Source of the DNA: Streptomyces violaceoruber
GTDB taxonomy: Bacteria; Actinomycetota; Actinomycetes; Streptomycetales; Streptomycetaceae
DNA length: 64,000 bases
Reading direction: 5' to 3'
NCBI RefSeq assembly: GCF_033406955.1
Contig: NZ_CP137734.1
Span: forward strand, 1,612,001 to 1,676,000
Shown piece by piece: positions 45,551-53,461 of this stretch. The translations under genes and the position numbers were made by a program. The notes under the pieces were generated by a model. The model was given only the letters and a program-made list of their open reading frames with translations, was not told the origin of the DNA and did no database searches. Every line of letters starts with the position of its first letter. Position 1 is the first letter of the stretch.

Positions 45551-45691
45551 TCAGGCGTCCGTCAGCTCCGGGTCGTGCTCGATGTCGTAGGCCGCGCGGG
45601 CCCCGGCGACGTACAGCCGGTTGCGCTCGGCCCAGTCCGTCAGCTGCTACAGCGACGCGTGCAGTTCCCGGGCCACGGGCGTCAGCGTTGT
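45551..45691 (-). pseudogene. HxlR-family regulator remnant with in-frame stop
   Basis: The frame reads TLTPVARELHASL, then a TAG stop (45647-45649), then QLTDWAERNRLYVAGARAAY and a short acidic end. This is the wing and last helix of an HxlR regulator. The DNA-binding N-terminal half is missing; the sequence stops matching near 45691, where a divergent transporter remnant begins. Confidence 0.6.
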
Positions 45692-45693
45692 CG

Positions 45694-45861
45694 GCGCGGG
45701 CGGCGGCCCGCACCGGCGGACTGCTCGACGAGGGGGTGGCGGCCGTGACGGCCACGGCCGAGGGCTGCCAACTGGCGTTCCGGGTGGCGGCCGTGGTCGC
45801 GACGGGCGCCCTGGGCCTGGCGGCGGTCGTGCTGCGGCGTCGCGCGGGGGCCCGCGGTCGA
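45694..45861 (+). pseudogene. C-terminal remnant of an MFS transporter
   Basis: The plus-strand frame GLLDEGVAAVTATAEGCQLA followed by FRVAAVVATGALGLAAVVLR matches the last loop and last membrane helix of DHA2-type transporters. The rest of the gene is missing and its end merges into the 27-bp repeat array. Confidence 0.5.
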
Positions 45862-45876
45862 CCGGGGCGGGACATC

Positions 45877-46055
45877 TCGTCCCGGGCGGCACGCCCGCAC
45901 GCTTCGTCCCGGGCGGCACGCGCACACGCTTCGTCCCGGGCGGCACGCGCACACGCTTCGTCCCGGGCGGCACGCGCACACGCTTCGTCCCGGGCGGCAC
46001 GCGCACACGCTTCGTCCCGGGCGGCATGCCCGCACACGGCGTGCCGCCCGGGACG
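45877..46055. repeat. 27-bp tandem repeat array closed by an inverted copy
   Basis: Six units of 27 bp start at 45877, 45904, 45931, 45958, 45985 and 46012; units two to five are identical, the first and last are degenerate. The core CGTCCCGGGCGGCACGC occurs once more in inverse orientation at 46039-46055. Transcribed from the permease, the inverted copy comes first and can pair with any of the units, making a long terminator-like hairpin. In all three frames the unit encodes nine residues. Confidence 0.9.
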
Positions 46056-46088
46056 CGTCCGGCGGTCAGACCGCACGGGACGCCGGCG

Positions 46089-47477
46089 TCACTTCATCGC
46101 CGCCTCCCGGGACGACTCCGTGATCTCGTCGCCCGCCTCCATCGGGTGGGTGACGTCCTCCGCGTCCCGTCCCCGGCCGCCGATGTGGTTGAAGACCAGG
46201 TTGAGCAGGACGGCGGCCACACAGCCGGTCGAGATGCCCGAGTCGAGGATGATGCGCGCGTTCTCCGGGAACGAGTGGTAGAACTCCGGCGCCGCGATCG
46301 GGATGATGCCGACGGCCAGGGAGACCGCCACGATCAGGACGTTGTTGTCCTTGTCCAGGCTCGCCCGGACCAGGGTCTGGATGCCGCTGGCCGCGACCGA
46401 GCCGAAGAGGACCACGCCGGCGCCGCCCAGGACCGGGCGCGGGACCACGGCGATGAGCGACGCCGCCATCGGGCACAGGCCCATCAGGACCAGGAAGCCG
46501 CCGCCGACCGCGACGACGTAGCGGCTGCGGATCTTCGTCATCGCGACCAGGCCGATGTTCTGGGCGAACGCGCTGCACATGAAGCCGTTGAAGACCGGGC
46601 TCAGGGCGGAGCCGAGGGTGTCGGCGCGCAGCCCGGCGGCGATGGTCTTCTCGTCGGCCGGGCGGTCCACGATCTCGCCGAGGGCGAGCATGTCGGCGGT
46701 GGACTCGGTCATCGAGACCACCATCACCACGCACATGGAGATGATCGCGGCGATCTGGAACTGCGGGGCGCCGAAGTGGAACGGTGTCGGGAAGCCGACG
46801 ACGTCCGCGTCCGCGACCGGGCCGAAGTCCGTGACCCCGAACGGGATGGCGACGAGCGTGCCCGCGACCAGGCCGAGCAGCACCGCGATCTGCTTGACGA
46901 AGCCCCGGGTGAAGCGGCGCAGGAAGAGGACGATGGCGAGGGTGATCCCGGCCAGGCCGAGGTTGGTCGCCGAGCCGAAGTCGTCCGCGGTGGGGCTGGG
47001 TCCCTGTGCCCAGCCGAAGGCGACCGGCAGCAGGGATATCCCTATCAGGGTGATGACGGTGCCGGTGACGACCGGCGGGAAGAAGCGGATCGCCTTGCTG
47101 AAGAAGGGGGCGGCGACGAAGCCGAGGAGTCCGGCGACGATGACGGCGCCGAAGATGATCGGCAGCGCGTCGGACTTGTCGTCGGTGGAGGCGACGACCG
47201 CGGTCATGGGGGCGACACCGGCGAAGGTGACGCCGTTGACGAAGGGCAGCCGGGCGCCGATCTTCCAGATGCCCAGCGTCTGGAGGAAGGTGGCCAGGCC
47301 CGCGGTGAACAGGCAAGCGCCGGTGAGGAAGGTCAGCTCGGTGGCGCTCAGGCCGATGGCCGCGCCGACGATCAGGGGCGGGGCGACGACCCCGGCGTAC
47401 ATGGCGGCCACGTGTTGCAGGCCGGTCGTCGCCATCTTCAGTGGCGGGAGTTTCTCGTCAACAGGGTGGTCGGCCAC
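46089..47477 (-). CDS. NCS2 nucleobase:cation symporter (xanthine/urate permease type)
   Basis: 462 residues with about 14 membrane segments. Start MADHPVDEKLPPLKM is typical of actinobacterial NCS2 proteins. Family landmarks: QHVAAMYAGVVAPPLIVGAA, the substrate-site helix VVMVVSMTESTADMLALGE (with its Glu), and FAQNIGLVAMTKIRSRYVV. Context with uricase and 8-oxoguanine deaminase suggests a purine such as urate or xanthine. Its 3-prime end runs into the repeat array. Confidence 0.93.
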   Translation of the reverse strand: MADHPVDEKLPPLKMATTGLQHVAAMYAGVVAPPLIVGAAIGLSATELTFLTGACLFTAGLATFLQTLGIWKIGARLPFVNGVTFAGVAPMTAVVASTDDKSDALPIIFGAVIVAGLLGFVAAPFFSKAIRFFPPVVTGTVITLIGISLLPVAFGWAQGPSPTADDFGSATNLGLAGITLAIVLFLRRFTRGFVKQIAVLLGLVAGTLVAIPFGVTDFGPVADADVVGFPTPFHFGAPQFQIAAIISMCVVMVVSMTESTADMLALGEIVDRPADEKTIAAGLRADTLGSALSPVFNGFMCSAFAQNIGLVAMTKIRSRYVVAVGGGFLVLMGLCPMAASLIAVVPRPVLGGAGVVLFGSVAASGIQTLVRASLDKDNNVLIVAVSLAVGIIPIAAPEFYHSFPENARIILDSGISTGCVAAVLLNLVFNHIGGRGRDAEDVTHPMEAGDEITESSREAAMK

Positions 47478-47589
47478 GGCGGCGTTCCTCCGGTCGTTTA
47501 CACGTCGGCTCTGACGTGGGTGTCAGGGAGGTGGAGCTAGTGGTGGTCGTGCGGGACCGGGACGGACCGTTCGGGGGAACGGGCGACCG

Positions 47590-47688
47590 CTCCGGGGCGT
47601 GCGCGCAGGGGCGCACACCCCGGAGTAGGCCACCGTGGACCCCGCTCGGGTCCACGGTTACCGGCCGGGAGCCGTCCCTCCCGGCCGG
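47590..47688. terminator. Three consecutive hairpins between 8-oxoguanine deaminase and permease
   Basis: Stems are 47590-47604 with 47611-47625 (15 bp, one mismatch), 47632-47642 with 47648-47658 (11 bp, perfect) and 47661-47671 with 47678-47688 (11 bp, perfect). They fill most of the gap between two genes on the same strand. Terminators for the deaminase gene are likely, and an attenuator before the permease is possible. Confidence 0.6.
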
Positions 47689-47732
47689 AGATCAAGTGGT
47701 GTTGTGTTGTGCGGTGTTCGGCGGCGTCCGGC

Positions 47733-49130
47733 TCAGCCCCGCGCGGCGGTCCGCGCCAGGCGCCGTGCCTCGTCCCGAGTGGAGCGGGCGACGGCGTCCT
47801 CGTCGACCGTGAGCAGCCTGCCGTCCTCGACGATCTGCCGTCCGTCCACGAACGACGCCGTGACCGGGGCGGGAGCGCCGAGGACCAGGGCGGCCACCGG
47901 GTCGGCGATCGAGGAGTGGGCGAGGGTGTCCATCCGCCACAGCACCAGGTCGGCGAGCTTGCCCGGCTCCAGGGAGCCGGTCTCGGCGGCCCGGCCGAGG
48001 ACCTGTGCGCCGCCGTACGTGCCCAGGCGCAGCGCCCCGCGGGCGTTCAGCGCGGCCTCGCGGTGCGCGCCGAGGCGGTTGATCAGCAGGGCGTTGCGCA
48101 GTTCGGTGTGGAGTTCGCCGGACTCGTTGGAGGCGGTGCCGTCGACGCCGAGGCCGACCGGGACGCCGGCGGCGAGCAGGTCGGGGACGCGGGCGATGCC
48201 CGCGGCCAGGCGGGCGTTGGAGGACGGGCAGTGGGCGACGCCGGTGCCGGTGCGGGCGAAGGCGGCGATGTCGGAGTCGTTCATGTGGACGCAGTGCGCC
48301 ATCCACACGTCCTCGCCGAGCCAGCCGGTGGACTCGAAGTAGTCGGTCGGGCCCATGCCGAACAGCTCGTGGCAGAACTTCTCCTCCTCGACGGTCTCCG
48401 AGCCGTGGGTGTGCAGCCGCACGCCGAGCCGGCGGGCCAGCTCGGCGCCCTGGCGCATCAGTTCGGTGGAGACGGAGAAGGGCGAGCAGGGTGCGACGGC
48501 GACCCGGGTCATCGCGTCGAAGGAGGGGTCGTGGTGCTCCCGGACGGTGGCCTCGGTGGCGGCGAGCGCGTCGTCCAGGCTCTCCACCGCGAAGTCGGGC
48601 GGCAGCCCGCCGTCGGACTCGCCGCGGTCCATGGAGCCGCGGGCGAGGGTGAAGCGGACGCCCAGGTCGCGGGCGGCGCGGACGATCGCGCCGGACAGGT
48701 CGCCGGCGCCGCGCGGGTGGATGTAGTGGTGGTCGGCGGCGGTGGTGACGCCGCCGCGGGCCATCATGGCCAGCGAGCCCTGGGCGGCCGCGTGGGCCAT
48801 CGGCTCGTCGATGCGCGCCCAGGTCGGGTACAGCGCGACCAGCCAGTCGAACAGGTTGTGGTCGGTGGCCAGGCCGCGGGTGAGCCACTGGTAGAAGTGG
48901 TGGTGGGTGTTGACCAGTCCGGGGGTGGCCAGATGGCCGGTCGCGTCGATCCGGCGTACGACGTTCGCCAGGTCCTCGGGCGCCCCGCCCGCGCCGACGG
49001 ACTCGATGCGGTTGCCGGCGAGCACGATGTGACCGGAGGCGTACTCGGTGCCGCCCGCGTCCACGGTGGCGATCGCACAGTTCTCGATGACGGTGCGTTC
49101 GGTTGCCGATGCTGCTGCCATGGCTGCCAT
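47733..49130 (-). CDS. 8-oxoguanine deaminase
   Basis: 465 residues from the ATG at 49130 (AAGGA six bases upstream). Amidohydrolase with the metal motif VNTHHHFYQWLTRGLA, typical of the 8-oxoguanine deaminase group rather than classical guanine deaminase; further metal ligands in RLHTHGSETVEEE, VWMAHCVHMND and GLGVDGTASNESGELH. Deamination of 8-oxoguanine gives urate, which links it to the uricase operon. Flanked by two NCS2 permeases. Confidence 0.92.
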   Translation of the reverse strand: MAAMAAASATERTVIENCAIATVDAGGTEYASGHIVLAGNRIESVGAGGAPEDLANVVRRIDATGHLATPGLVNTHHHFYQWLTRGLATDHNLFDWLVALYPTWARIDEPMAHAAAQGSLAMMARGGVTTAADHHYIHPRGAGDLSGAIVRAARDLGVRFTLARGSMDRGESDGGLPPDFAVESLDDALAATEATVREHHDPSFDAMTRVAVAPCSPFSVSTELMRQGAELARRLGVRLHTHGSETVEEEKFCHELFGMGPTDYFESTGWLGEDVWMAHCVHMNDSDIAAFARTGTGVAHCPSSNARLAAGIARVPDLLAAGVPVGLGVDGTASNESGELHTELRNALLINRLGAHREAALNARGALRLGTYGGAQVLGRAAETGSLEPGKLADLVLWRMDTLAHSSIADPVAALVLGAPAPVTASFVDGRQIVEDGRLLTVDEDAVARSTRDEARRLARTAARG

Positions 49131-49203
49131 GCTGCTTCCTTGCCTTTCGGTGGGGCCCGCGGGGCGGGGAGTCGAGTACCCACGGGGAGGGCACGGCAGG
49201 ACC

Positions 49204-50617
49204 CTAGGAGGATTTGAGTGCCGGAACCGTGCCGCGGCTCCGGGTGCCGAGATGGTGGAAGAACAGGTTGAGGGCGACCGCGACGATCGCTCCGGCGCTG
49301 ATGCCGGAGCCCAGCACGGTCTGGGCCCAGGCGGGGAACTCGGCGTAGAAGGTCGGCGCGGCGAGCGGGATGATGCCCGCGCCGAGCGCCACGGCGACCA
49401 GGATGATGTTGGAGCTGTCGTCGAGTCCGGCCTCGGACAGCGTACGGATGCCGCTGACCGCGATGGAGCCGAAGAGGACGATGCCCGCGCCGCCGAGCAC
49501 CGGCATCGGCACCAGCGAGACGACCGCGCCGAGGACCGGGAAGGCGCCGAGGACCAGCAGGGTGGCGCCGGCGACGGCGACGACGTAGCGGCTGCGCACC
49601 CGGGTGAGGGAGACGACGCCGACGTTCTGCGCGAAGGCGGAGGTGGGGAAGCCGCCGAAGACGGGGCCGACCAGGGTGGCGAGGCCGTCGGTGCGCAGGC
49701 CGCGGGTGATGACCCTGGCGTCGGCGCGGCGGTCGCAGATCTCACCGAGGGCGAGCATGCCGGCGGACGATTCCGTCATCAGGACCAGCATGACGATGCA
49801 CAGCGACAGGATGGCCGCGGGCTGGAACTCGGGGGCGCCGAAGGCGAAGGGCGTGGGCAGCGCGGCGACCGGCGCGGACCTCAGGGCGCCGAAGTCGGCC
49901 ATGCCGAAGGGGATGGCGGCCAGCGTGCCGATCAACAGGCCGAAGAGCAGGGCCACTTGCTTGACGAAGCCCTTGCCGAAGCGCTGGATGACGAGGATGA
50001 CCGCGAGGGTGAAGGCGGCGAGCGCGAGGTTGCGCATCGAGCCGAAGTCGGCGGCGGTCTTGTCGCCGCCCTGGGCCCAGCCGACCGGGACCGGCATCAG
50101 CGTGACGCCGATGAGGGTGATGACGACGCCCGTGACCAGCGGCGGGAAGAAGCGCAGCAGTCGGCCGAAGAACGGGCCGACGGCGAGGCAGAAGACGCCG
50201 GCGACCATCACCGCGCCGTAGACGGCGGGGAGTTGGCTGCCCTTCGCGTTGGTCTCGACGATGGCGAGGATGGGCGCGATGCCGGCCGAGGGCGGCGTTG
50301 ACGAACGGCAGGCGGTTGCCGACGAAGCCCTTGACGCCGAGGGTCTGGAGCAGGGTGGCGACGCCCGCGATGAGCAGCGAGGCCGCGATCAGCCGGGTGC
50401 GGCCCTCGATGTCGAGTCCGCAGGCCTGCCCGATGATGAGCGGAGGAGTGACAACGCCCGCGTACATGGCGGCGATGTGCTGGAGTGCGGCGGGGACGAG
50501 CCGCGAGGGGTGGAGCTTCTCGTCCACCGGGTGCACGGACGTGACGGCGTCCTCGGTGTGCTCCGGTGACGGGGTGGAACTTGAGCCTTTCGCCGGCTCC
50601 GTTGCAGGCTGTGCCAT
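49204..50617 (-). pseudogene. NCS2 nucleobase:cation symporter disrupted by a +1 frameshift
   Basis: The start (MAQPATEPAKGSSSTPSPEH, ATG at 50617 with GGAGGG upstream) leads to QHIAAMYAGVVTPPLIIGQA and NRLPFVNAA, then the frame breaks at a CCC run (plus strand 50290-50292). One base on, the protein continues SAGIAPILAIVET and stays intact to the end (VMLVLMTESSAGMLALGE, FAQNVGVVSLTRVRSRYVV). The whole length is 1414 bases, one more than a multiple of three. Without the extra base it would be a normal permease of about 470 residues, paralogous to that at 46089. Either a true recent mutation or a sequencing error. Confidence 0.85.
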
Positions 50618-50681
50618 GGTGTTCCCTCCGGTGTGACGCGCCACCGGCCCGAGCGGCCGGGCCGGTGGCGCGCGTCCCGCG

Positions 50682-51617
50682 TCAGAGGTTGGTCATGTCG
50701 ACCGGGATGAGTTGCTCGGCGCCGTCGCGCAGGATGGTGGCCTCGATCAGGCCGTACGGGCGGTCGGCGGCGTAGTACACGGCGCCGTCCTTGGCCTCGT
50801 TGTCGATCCCGAAGGGCGACAGGTCCGAGCGGAAGTGGTGCTTGTTGGGCATCGAGAAGCGGATCTCGTCGACCTCGTCGCGGGAGTTGAGCACCCGCAC
50901 GCCCATCTCGAAGAGGGTCTGCTGGAGCGAGTACGAGTAGGTCTCGGCGAACGCCTGGAGCGCGTGCTTGCGCACTCCGTGGTACGAGCGGTCCCAGTCC
51001 GGGGCGTGCGAGTCGACACCGTCCCAGTTGTGCCGCCACCAGGTGGAGACGGTGGTGGCGAGGATCCGGTCGTAGTCCTCCTTGAGGGTCGTGTACTTGT
51101 CCTTCAGGTAGCCGAAGAACTCGGAGTTGGTCGAGTTCAGGACGGTCAGGTCCTTGAAGCCGGAGAGCACCTGGATGCCGTGGCCGTCGTAGGTGATCTC
51201 GGCGACGCGGGTCTCCTGGCCGGTGCGGACGAAGGAGTGGGCGATCTCCTCCGCGCCGACGAAGCGGGCGCCGCCCTTCGACGTCTCGATCCGCTCCCAG
51301 CCGAACTCCTCGATGCGGATGCGGGCCCGGTGGATCGGCTCGTTGTTGTCCACGAAGTGACGGGCGAGCTTGACGCCGAGGTCCTCGGCGCTCTCGATGC
51401 CGTGCTCCTTGGCGAAGGCGAACACCGTGTTCTTGGTGGTGTCGGTCGGCAGGACGTTGGCGTTGGAACCGCTGCGGTGGACCTCCTCCATGTCGCCGGA
51501 CAGGGCGACGGAGACGTTCAGGTCCTTGATGTGGTGCGTGTCGCCGTCACGCGTGATCTTGACGACGCGGTTCTCTGCCTTGCCGTACTGGTTCTGTCCC
51601 AGGACGAAACGGGTCAT
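50682..51617 (-). CDS. uox: Urate oxidase (uricase)
   Basis: 311 residues, normal for the cofactor-free enzyme. Oxidises urate to 5-hydroxyisourate and releases H2O2. Seen: FVLGQNQYGKAENRVVKI (catalytic Lys region), NVLPTDTTKNTVFAFAKEHG (catalytic Thr), FVRTGQETRVAEITYDG, STNSEFFGYLKDKYTTL and the C-terminal NKHHFRSDLSPFGIDN. It begins seven bases after uraH; operon uraD-uraH-uricase. Confidence 0.97.
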   Translation of the reverse strand: MTRFVLGQNQYGKAENRVVKITRDGDTHHIKDLNVSVALSGDMEEVHRSGSNANVLPTDTTKNTVFAFAKEHGIESAEDLGVKLARHFVDNNEPIHRARIRIEEFGWERIETSKGGARFVGAEEIAHSFVRTGQETRVAEITYDGHGIQVLSGFKDLTVLNSTNSEFFGYLKDKYTTLKEDYDRILATTVSTWWRHNWDGVDSHAPDWDRSYHGVRKHALQAFAETYSYSLQQTLFEMGVRVLNSRDEVDEIRFSMPNKHHFRSDLSPFGIDNEAKDGAVYYAADRPYGLIEATILRDGAEQLIPVDMTNL

Positions 51618-51624
51618 GATTCGG

Positions 51625-52026
51625 TCAGCTCCCTCGGTAAACGGAGTAGCCGAACGGGTTGAGCAGCAGCGGAACGTGGTAGTGCTCGCCGGGCACCACC
51701 GCGAAGGTGATGGTGACCTCGGGGAAGAACACGGGCCGGCCGTTCTCGCTGTCCCGGAGCGCGGGGGCGTCCTGCTGGGCCGCGGCTTGTTTCTTGGCGA
51801 AGTACGTCTCGGTGTCGAAGTCGAGCCGTACGTGGGTGGTGCCCTCCGGCAGGGCCGGGAGGTCCTTGCACCGGCCGTCGGCGTCGGTCGCGGAGCCGCC
51901 GAGTGCCTGCCAGTCCGCTTCGCGGCCCGCACGGGCGGCGAGGCGGACGGCGACGTCCCCGGCGGGGCGGCCGACGCTGGTGTCCAGGATGTGCGTGGAC
52001 ACGGAGGCGGTGGTGCTGGTGCTCAT
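51625..52026 (-). CDS. uraH: 5-Hydroxyisourate hydrolase (transthyretin-like)
   Basis: 133 residues. Hydrolyses 5-hydroxyisourate to OHCU. The family ends are seen: VSTHILDTSVGRPAGDVAVR with the catalytic His, and the closing YHVPLLLNPFGYSVYRGS in place of the classical YRGS tetrapeptide end. Between them lies a somewhat long loop (TYFAKKQAAAQQDAPALRD). Its ATG overlaps the uraD stop (ATGA). Confidence 0.95.
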   Translation of the reverse strand: MSTSTTASVSTHILDTSVGRPAGDVAVRLAARAGREADWQALGGSATDADGRCKDLPALPEGTTHVRLDFDTETYFAKKQAAAQQDAPALRDSENGRPVFFPEVTITFAVVPGEHYHVPLLLNPFGYSVYRGS

Positions 52027-52538
52027 GGTCGGGCGTCCTGTTCGACGAGTCGGGTCAGGCGGATGCGGTTGATCTTCCCCAGTTCGGTGCGGACGATCTC
52101 CCGTTCCTGCTCGGGCGAGTTCCCGATCCGCTCCAGAGCCGCGTCGCGCATCTGCTCACCGGTCCGGCCGGTGGCGCAGATGAGGAAGACGTGGCCGAAC
52201 TTGTCCTGGTAGGCCAGGTTCAGTTCGAGCATCTCCGCCTTGAGTTCCTCGGCGGCGCCGGCCATGCCCGCCTGTTCGCGGGACGAGGTCGCATCGCCCG
52301 GCTTGGGGCGGCCGATCGGCGGGTGTCCGGCCATCGCCTCGGCGAGGTCCTCGGCACTCAGCTCGGCCATGGCGGCGTCGCTGGCGGCGTACAGGTCCTC
52401 GGCGGTGGCGAAGGGGCGGGCGGCGAGCAGGTGCCGGGCCCACGCCGTGGCGGCGCACGCCTCGTGGAGTTCCGCGAGTGCCGCGGTCTCCTCGAGGGTG
52501 TTGAAGCGGGCCAGGCCCGACGCGGAAGTGGACGTCAC
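52023..52538 (-). CDS. uraD: OHCU decarboxylase
   Basis: 171 residues from a GTG at 52538, chosen because GGAGG stands just upstream. Decarboxylates 2-oxo-4-hydroxy-4-carboxy-5-ureidoimidazoline to S-allantoin. The catalytic His is in EAMAGHPPIGRPK, and YQDKFGHVFLICATGRTGEQ is the classic C-terminal signature. First gene of the urate operon; its promoter carries the TCAACA-N3-TGTTGA palindrome across the -35 box. Confidence 0.95.
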   Translation of the reverse strand: MTSTSASGLARFNTLEETAALAELHEACAATAWARHLLAARPFATAEDLYAASDAAMAELSAEDLAEAMAGHPPIGRPKPGDATSSREQAGMAGAAEELKAEMLELNLAYQDKFGHVFLICATGRTGEQMRDAALERIGNSPEQEREIVRTELGKINRIRLTRLVEQDARP

Positions 52539-52577
52539 GGGAGCCTCCGTGGCCTTGTGCTGAGCGGGCGTGCCGAT

Positions 52578-52618
52578 AGCTAACGCCCTCGGAAACAAGC
52601 CGTCAACACTTTGTTGAA
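52578..52618 (-). promoter_or_regulatory. Promoter of the uraD-uraH-uricase operon with palindromic operator
   Basis: On the minus strand TTGACG (52606-52601) and TTAGCT (52583-52578) are 17 bases apart. The palindrome GTCAACACTTTGTTGAA (52602-52618) overlaps the -35. The four-half-site ureide operator is not present here. Confidence 0.72.
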
Positions 52619-52687
52619 AATTCGGGGTCAGAAAAGCCGCCGCCCGGTGACCGGACGGCGGCTGGCGACGCGAAGGAACCGTGCAGG

Positions 52688-53056
52688 TCAGGTGCCCTTC
52701 TCGCGGTTGAGGTAGTTGTACACGGTGAAGCGGCTGACGCCGAGGGCGCTCGCGACGGTCTCCACGCCGTGCCGTACGGCGAAGGCGCCGCGCGCCTCCA
52801 GGGCCCGGACCACCTCCTGCTTGGTGCGGCGGTCCAGGTCGGCCAGGGGTCTGCCCTGCCGGCGCTCCATGGCGGCCAGGATGTGGTCGAGGGAGTCGGC
52901 GAGCTGGGGCAGGCGTACGGCGACGACGTCGGCACCCTCCCAGGAGAGCACGACGTCCTCGAGACCCGCCTCGTCCGGCGGCAGCATCTCGCCGCCCATG
53001 GCGTCGACCAGGGGCTTGACGGCCGCGATGAACGGCTCCTCGGCGGGGCCGGTCAC
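52688..53056 (-). CDS. DauR/YheO-like helix-turn-helix regulator
   Basis: 122 residues from a GTG at 53056. The N-terminal 60 residues (PFIAAVKPLVDAMGGEMLPP) form a small alpha/beta domain, and the C-terminal half DRRTKQEVVRALEARGAFAV then VASALGVSRFTVYNYLNRE is the HTH_22-type DNA-binding domain of YheO/DauR regulators. The start overlaps the preceding stop (GTGA). It faces the hyi-glxR genes and lies upstream of the urate operon, making it a candidate regulator of that operon (inference). Confidence 0.8.
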   Translation of the reverse strand: MTGPAEEPFIAAVKPLVDAMGGEMLPPDEAGLEDVVLSWEGADVVAVRLPQLADSLDHILAAMERRQGRPLADLDRRTKQEVVRALEARGAFAVRHGVETVASALGVSRFTVYNYLNREKGT

Positions 53057-53319
53057 CGCTCACCCTCTCCCTCGACGGCCGCTCCGACCACGTTGACCTG
53101 GAGCGAGATCCGGGTCGCACCTGCCTCCAGGGAACGGCGCAGCAGCGCGTCCACGGCGGTGAGCACCCGGTCGGCGCCGCCTTCGGCGGTGTTGCCGAAG
53201 GGGCCGACGTCGACCGCGTCCAGCTCGGCCGCCTCGACGACCTCCCGGGCCACCACCGCATGGGCGGGCGCCTCGTCGAGGTCGAAGGGCTCGGTCGTGA
53301 ACTCCACTCTCAATCGCAC
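53053..53319 (-). CDS. Small conserved protein, thiamine-binding-superfamily-like
   Basis: 88 residues. VDVGPFGNTAEGGADRVLTA and LEAGATRISLQVNVV resemble the second half of MTH1187/YqgV-type thiamine-binding proteins (the small ferredoxin-like fold), but the match is weak and no ligand residue is certain. It is coupled to the DauR-like regulator by a GTGA overlap, so the two may form a sensor-regulator pair. Confidence 0.55.
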   Translation of the reverse strand: MRLRVEFTTEPFDLDEAPAHAVVAREVVEAAELDAVDVGPFGNTAEGGADRVLTAVDALLRRSLEAGATRISLQVNVVGAAVEGEGER

Positions 53320-53362
53320 GCGGTCAACCTAACGCGGGGTGACCGCTTTGCGCCGCCCCCTC

Positions 53363-53427
53363 TTGACAACAGCCGCACTCCCCGGGCAACCTTCCATCAA
53401 GCAGAAACGAACTTCCGTAATACGGAA
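53363..53427 (+). promoter_or_regulatory. Promoter and 36-bp operator of hyi-glxR
   Basis: A TTGACA at 53363-53368 is a good -35; the -10 17-18 bases on is weak (CAACCT). The operator runs TTCC 53392, AGAA 53403, TTCC 53413, GGAA 53424; its right half, TTCCGTAATACGGAA, is a perfect 15-bp palindrome. Confidence 0.72.
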
Positions 53428-53461
53428 ATACACCCTCAAGCGGAAGGGAGCGCGGCACCCT

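Noticed and set aside
45647..46027. Minus-strand peptide repeat VPPGTKRVR in five copies
   Set aside because: The 27-bp unit is open in several frames on both strands, no ribosome site precedes it, and the array is better explained as a non-coding repeat at a transcript end.
45877..46055. CRISPR array
   Set aside because: Units follow one another directly with no unique spacers, and there are no cas genes.
47478..47732. Purine riboswitch before the NCS2 permease
   Set aside because: The three hairpins are simple GC stems and do not show the conserved junction bases of purine or xanthine riboswitches.
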